Below the pieces are notes generated by a model. It was not told where the DNA came from. It ran no database searches and saw only the letters and a program-made list of their open reading frames with translations. Positions 5,948 through 10,398 of a stretch of DNA of 10,398 nt are shown piece after piece (position 1 is the first letter of the stretch; each line of letters opens with the position of its first letter). The stretch is from positions 1 through 10,398 of the forward strand of contig VBCZ01000346.1 of NCBI GenBank assembly GCA_005889025.1, written 5' to 3'. Origin of the DNA: Betaproteobacteria bacterium. Its GTDB lineage: Bacteria > Pseudomonadota > Gammaproteobacteria > Burkholderiales > Casimicrobiaceae. Both the position numbers and the translations under genes were made by a program.

Positions 5948-8900
5948 ATGAACGCGGAGAGCGACAACGCGCGGACGCAGCGTCTCGACGAAGTGCTCGG
6001 GCTCGTTCGGGCCAGAGTTGCGCCGGACAAACGCGCCGTCATCGAATCCTTCGTCCAGAGTTACTTCGGGCAGGTGGATCCTGAAGAGCTGGCCGAGCGC
6101 GCGCCTGCCGATCTGTACGGTGCCGCGCTGTCGCATTGGAACTTCGCGCGCAAGCGTGAGCCCGGACGCGCTCGAGTTCGCGTGTTCAATCCCAGCATCG
6201 AGGAACACGGCTGGCAGTCGACGCACACGATCATCGAGATCGTCAACGACGACATGCCCTTCCTGGTCGACTCGGTGACGATGGAAGTCAATCGCCACGG
6301 GTTGACTCTGCATCTGATCATGCATCCCATCCTGGCTGTCAGCCGCGGCCCGGAGGGGATGCTGCTCGGGCTCGCCGACAAGGATGCAAAGGACATCCGG
6401 CGCGAGTCGTTCATTCACGTGGAGGTCGACCGCATCAGCGAAGCCGCGGAGCTGGAGCGTCTTGCGGCGGACATCGTCCGCGTGCTCGACGATGTACGCG
6501 CCGCGGTAGCCGACTGGAGGCCGATGCGCGATCGGCTGCAAGCGATCCTTGCCGACGTGGACAAGCGACCGCCGCCGCTCACCGCCGACGAGCTTTCCGA
6601 AGGCAAGGATTTCCTTGCATGGCTCGCCGCCGATCATTTCACTTTTCTCGGCTATCGCTCGCACGAGCTGGTCACGGTCAAAGGTCAGGACGCGCTGAAG
6701 ATCGTGCCCGGGTCGGGCCTGGGCATTCTGCGGGAGGAAGAGAGCAAGGAGCTCGCGACCAGCTTTTCGGCGCTGCCGCCGGAGGTCAAGGCCTATGCCC
6801 GCCGCCCGGAGCTCCTGGTCGTGACCAGATCCACGTCGCGCTCGACGGTGCATCGGCCGGGCTATCTCGACTATATCGCCGTCAAGCGCTTCGACGCGAA
6901 AGGCGAGGTGTGCGGCGAGGACCGCTTCCTCGGGCTGTTCACATCGACCGCGTACAGCGCAAAACCCGCTGACATCCCGCTGTTGCGGCGCAAGACCGCA
7001 AATATTGTCAAGCGCGCGGGCCTGACTCCCGGAAGTCACGCCGGCAAGGCGCTGATCAACATCCTCGACAACTATCCTCGCGACGAGCTGTTCCAGACGA
7101 CCGAGGACGATCTGTTGCGCACGGCGATCGGGATTCTGCACCTTGGCGAGCGGCAACGGTTCCGCTTGTTCGTGCGCCGCGATCCGTTCGAGCGCTTCCT
7201 GTCATGCCTCATTTACGCTCCGCGCGAGACATATACGACCGAGCTGCGGCAGAAATGGCAGTCGATCTTGACCAAGGCATTCAACGGCAGCAGCGCCGAG
7301 TTCAATGTGCACCTGTCGGAGTCGGCTCTGGCGCGGATCCTGATCACCGTGCGCACCACGCCGGGCAACATTCCCGCCTTCGACGTGCGCGAGCTCGAGA
7401 CGCGCCTCGCCGCCGCGGCGCGGCGATGGGAGGACGATCTCAAGCAGGCGCTGATCGAATCGGCCGGCGAAGCGCGCGGCAATGACTACTTCCGCCGCTT
7501 TGGCGCCGCGTTTCCCGCGGCTTATCGCGAGGATTTCACCGCGCGGAATGCGGTACCCGATATCGGGACGATGGCCAAGCTGAGCGAAGCCTCGCCGCTG
7601 GCCATGACTTTGTACCGGCCGCTCGAAGCTGCGCCGGGTGCATTGCGCTTCAAGCTGTTCCATCTCGGCGGCCCGGTAACGCTGTCCGACAGCCTGCCGA
7701 TGCTCGAGCACATGGGACTCAAGGTGCTGGACGAGCGCCCATACCGCGTCGCGCCTGACGGCTCGCCGCCCGTCTGGATTCACGATCTCGGGCTGCTTTC
7801 GAGCCTGCCGGATACCGAAGTCGAGATCGACGCCCTGCACACGGTGTTCGAGGATGCGTTCGGCCGCGTATTCAATGGAGAGGTCGAGAACGACGACTTC
7901 AATCGCCTCGTCGTCGCCGCTCGTCTTCCAGCGCATGAAGTTGCCCTGCTGCGCGGATACGCAAAATACCTGCGGCAAATCGGATTTGCACTGTCGCAGG
8001 GATTCATCGAGGCAGCGCTGGCTTCGCATCCAGATCTCGCCCGCATGCTGGTCGAGTTGTTCAAGACCCGCTTCGATCCCGATCACGGTCCTGGCGCAGG
8101 GGCCAGGACCGCAGAACAGGTGCGCGCGATCGAGGCGGCGCTCGACAAGGTGGAGAACCTTTCCGAGGATCGCGTGCTTCGCCAATACCTCGCGTTGATT
8201 CTCGGGACGACCCGCACGAATTACTGGCGCCGCGACGCGGCTGGGCAACGCAGGAGCTTCGTATCGTTCAAGTTCGACCCCGCGAAGGTGCCGGGCTTGC
8301 CGGAGCCGAAGCCGATGTTCGAGATCTTCGTCTACTCGCCGCGGTTCGAGGGCGTGCACCTGCGCGGCGGCAAGGTCGCGCGCGGAGGGCTGCGCTGGTC
8401 GGACCGGCCGGAAGATTTCCGGACCGAAGTGCTTGGGCTGGTCAAGGCGCAGATGGTCAAGAACACCGTCATCGTGCCGGTGGGCTCCAAGGGCGGCTTC
8501 GTGCTCAAGCGCGCGCCTGCGCCGGCCAATCGCGAAGCGTTTCTCAAGGAAGGGGTCGCCTGTTACCAGGATTATCTGCGCGGCCTGCTCGACATCACCG
8601 ACAACCGCGTCGGCGACAAGATCGTTCCGCCGCCGCAAGTCAAACGCCAGGACACCGACGATCCGTATCTGGTCGTCGCAGCCGACAAAGGCACGGCGAC
8701 ATTTTCCGATTACGCGAACGGCATCAGCAGGGAATACGATTTCTGGCTGGGGGATGCGTTTGCCTCGGGCGGCTCCGCGGGATACGACCACAAGACGATG
8801 GGCATCACCGCCCGCGGCGCCTGGGAGTCGGTCAAGCGCCACTTCCGCGAAATGGGCATCGACACGCAGACGATCGACTTCACCGTCACGGGCATCGGCG

Positions 8901-10398
8901 ACATGTCCGGCGACGTCTTCGGCAACGGCATGCTCCTGTCGCGCCACATCAAGCTCGTCGCGGCGTTCGACCACCGTCATATATTCCTCGATCCCGACCC
9001 CGATCCGGAATCGAGCTTCATCGAGCGCGAGCGGATGTTCAAGCTGCCGCGTTCCTCATGGGCGGACTACGACGCGAAGCTGATCTCTGCCGGCGGAGGC
9101 GTCCATCCACGCAGCGCCAAGTCGATCGCGATCACGCCGGAGGTCAAGCGCGCGCTGGGCATCGCGGCTGACGCGCTCACGCCGACCGAATTGGTCAACG
9201 CGATCCTCAAGGCGCCTGTCGATCTGCTCTACAACGGCGGCATCGGCACCTACGTCAAGGCAAAGAGTGAGTCACACGCTCAGGTCGGCGATCGCGCCAA
9301 CGACGCGCTGCGCATCGACGGCGCCGAGCTCCGGTGCAAAGTGGTCGCGGAAGGCGGCAACCTCGGGTTCACTCAGCTCGGTCGCATCGAGTACGCATTG
9401 GCGGGCGGGCGGATCAACACCGACGCTATCGATAACTCCGCCGGCGTCGATACATCGGACCATGAGGTCAACATCAAGATCCTGCTCGGGCGCGCGATCG
9501 CCGAAGGCGAGCTCACCGAAAAGCAACGCAACGCGCTACTGGCGGAAATGACCGACGACGTTGCCGCGCTGGTGCTCCGCGACAATTACTTTCAGACGCA
9601 GGCGTTGTCGGTTACGGGCAGGATCGCGCCCAAGCTCCTCGATGCGCAGCAACGTTTTATCCAATACCTGGAAAAGCTCGGTCGCCTGAACCGCGCGCTG
9701 GAGTTTCTGCCCAGCGACGATGAAATCGCCGAACGCCGCGCTAAGGGCCGCGGCCTGACCAACCCCGAGCGCGCGGTTTTGCTCGCTTACAGCAAGATTT
9801 GGCTCTACGACGAACTCCTCGCATCCCAGTTGCCCGACGATCCGTGGGTCGAAACGGCGCTGTCGCGCTACTTTCCCAAGGCACTGCGCACGCGTTATGC
9901 GACTTATATGGCGCGACACCCGCTCAAGCGCGAGATCATCGCCACGCACGTCACCAACAGCATGATCAACCGCGTCGGCAGCACGTTCGTGCACCGTCTG
10001 ATGGAGACGACCGGCGCGAAGCCGGATGAGATCGTGCGCGCGTACCTGCTCAACCGCGAGATCTTCGCCTTTGTCGATTTGTGGGTGGCCATCGAGGGGC
10101 TCGACAACAAGGTCGACGACGCCGTCCAATCAGCGATGCTTATCGACACAGCGCGCCTGATCGATCGTGGCACGATGTGGTTCCTTCGCTCCCGCCGGCT
10201 GAGCGACGACATGGCGGGGACGATCGCCCATTTCGCGCCGCATGTTCGCGCGCTCGCGACCAGCCTTCCCCGAATGCTCGATGAGGCCGAGCGTGCTCAG
10301 GTGGACGCTGCCGCCGGCCGCTACGTGGAGCACGGCGTTTCGCAGGATCTGGCATGGCGCGTGGTGTCTTTCGATACGCTGTATGCAGCGCTCGATAT
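5948..10398 (+). CDS. gdhB: Large NAD-specific glutamate dehydrogenase (GDH ~180 kDa class), C-terminus cut by window edge
   Basis: Catabolic enzyme converting L-glutamate and NAD+ to 2-oxoglutarate, ammonia and NADH in the cytosol. 1,483 full codons are open with no frameshift; the family is about 1,600 residues, so roughly the last 100 are missing. The N-terminal ~700 residues carry the long regulatory (ACT-like) part, beginning with a typical ADLYGAALSHW segment. The catalytic core has ARGGLRWSDR (811-820), KAQMVKN with Lys838, and VPVGSKGGF with the candidate catalytic Lys848. Asp885 follows in DITDN, then DKGTATFSD. The NAD-binding Rossmann turn is GIGDMSGDVFGNG (982-994). After about residue 1220 comes the C-terminal helical region. 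The ATG start at 5948 is chosen because it puts the conserved N-terminal segment at the usual position; GAGAAG six bases upstream is a modest ribosome binding site. P. aeruginosa GdhB of this class is arginine-activated, but such regulation cannot be read from this sequence. Confidence 0.96.
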   Translation, partial: MNAESDNARTQRLDEVLGLVRARVAPDKRAVIESFVQSYFGQVDPEELAERAPADLYGAALSHWNFARKREPGRARVRVFNPSIEEHGWQSTHTIIEIVNDDMPFLVDSVTMEVNRHGLTLHLIMHPILAVSRGPEGMLLGLADKDAKDIRRESFIHVEVDRISEAAELERLAADIVRVLDDVRAAVADWRPMRDRLQAILADVDKRPPPLTADELSEGKDFLAWLAADHFTFLGYRSHELVTVKGQDALKIVPGSGLGILREEESKELATSFSALPPEVKAYARRPELLVVTRSTSRSTVHRPGYLDYIAVKRFDAKGEVCGEDRFLGLFTSTAYSAKPADIPLLRRKTANIVKRAGLTPGSHAGKALINILDNYPRDELFQTTEDDLLRTAIGILHLGERQRFRLFVRRDPFERFLSCLIYAPRETYTTELRQKWQSILTKAFNGSSAEFNVHLSESALARILITVRTTPGNIPAFDVRELETRLAAAARRWEDDLKQALIESAGEARGNDYFRRFGAAFPAAYREDFTARNAVPDIGTMAKLSEASPLAMTLYRPLEAAPGALRFKLFHLGGPVTLSDSLPMLEHMGLKVLDERPYRVAPDGSPPVWIHDLGLLSSLPDTEVEIDALHTVFEDAFGRVFNGEVENDDFNRLVVAARLPAHEVALLRGYAKYLRQIGFALSQGFIEAALASHPDLARMLVELFKTRFDPDHGPGAGARTAEQVRAIEAALDKVENLSEDRVLRQYLALILGTTRTNYWRRDAAGQRRSFVSFKFDPAKVPGLPEPKPMFEIFVYSPRFEGVHLRGGKVARGGLRWSDRPEDFRTEVLGLVKAQMVKNTVIVPVGSKGGFVLKRAPAPANREAFLKEGVACYQDYLRGLLDITDNRVGDKIVPPPQVKRQDTDDPYLVVAADKGTATFSDYANGISREYDFWLGDAFASGGSAGYDHKTMGITARGAWESVKRHFREMGIDTQTIDFTVTGIGDMSGDVFGNGMLLSRHIKLVAAFDHRHIFLDPDPDPESSFIERERMFKLPRSSWADYDAKLISAGGGVHPRSAKSIAITPEVKRALGIAADALTPTELVNAILKAPVDLLYNGGIGTYVKAKSESHAQVGDRANDALRIDGAELRCKVVAEGGNLGFTQLGRIEYALAGGRINTDAIDNSAGVDTSDHEVNIKILLGRAIAEGELTEKQRNALLAEMTDDVAALVLRDNYFQTQALSVTGRIAPKLLDAQQRFIQYLEKLGRLNRALEFLPSDDEIAERRAKGRGLTNPERAVLLAYSKIWLYDELLASQLPDDPWVETALSRYFPKALRTRYATYMARHPLKREIIATHVTNSMINRVGSTFVHRLMETTGAKPDEIVRAYLLNREIFAFVDLWVAIEGLDNKVDDAVQSAMLIDTARLIDRGTMWFLRSRRLSDDMAGTIAHFAPHVRALATSLPRMLDEAERAQVDAAAGRYVEHGVSQDLAWRVVSFDTLYAALD

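Noticed and set aside
5693..7156. Minus-strand open frame of 487 codons antisense to the start of gdhB
   Set aside because: Same reasoning: it lies opposite the conserved N-terminal gdhB coding sequence, with no domain or ribosome binding site of its own.
7202..8980. Minus-strand open frame of 592 codons antisense to gdhB
   Set aside because: The sense frame encodes clear glutamate dehydrogenase motifs throughout. The antisense translation has no recognisable domain, is rich in Arg/Asp/His, and fits a GC-driven shadow.

Overview
The window is GC-rich bacterial DNA, probably from a betaproteobacterium or a near relative. The clues are the form of the QueA N-terminus, a tRNA-Leu with an encoded CCA end, and a large NAD-dependent glutamate dehydrogenase of the ~1,600-residue class. 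The taxonomic call is an inference from family resemblance only. Long open frames antisense to the real genes are common here and look like by-products of high GC content.

Layout from left to right: (1) the first 26 codons of queA on the minus strand, cut by the window edge; (2) a complete tRNA-Leu(CAA) on the plus strand, with a good sigma70 promoter and a hairpin in its 5' leader; (3) a gene-free stretch; (4) a minus-strand lipoprotein with a transglutaminase-like domain and TPR repeats; (5) a 339-base gap; (6) a minus-strand, membrane-anchored Cache-like/HAMP/GAF/GGDEF/EAL protein; (7) a GspG-like pseudopilin gene just upstream of it, whose stop codon overlaps the GGDEF/EAL start by four bases; (8) a 544-base intergenic region with a near-consensus sigma54 promoter facing the pseudopilin and two inverted-repeat structures; (9) the large NAD-glutamate dehydrogenase gene (gdhB) on the plus strand, open to the right edge and lacking roughly its last 100 codons.

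The most notable unit is the minus-strand pair at 4879-5403 and 2030-4882. An orphan type II secretion/type IV pilus-like pseudopilin is apparently translationally coupled to a c-di-GMP enzyme with intact cyclase and phosphodiesterase motifs, and both sit behind what looks like a -24/-12 promoter. A segmented inverted repeat lies about 65-155 bases upstream of the predicted start site, where sigma54 activators usually bind. This suggests an activator-dependent, c-di-GMP-linked surface or secretion module. That is an inference and no partner secretion genes are visible.

The remaining genes look like ordinary housekeeping or catabolic functions: queuosine biosynthesis, a leucine tRNA and glutamate breakdown. 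I see no CRISPR array, insertion sequence, integrase or phage gene in the window.
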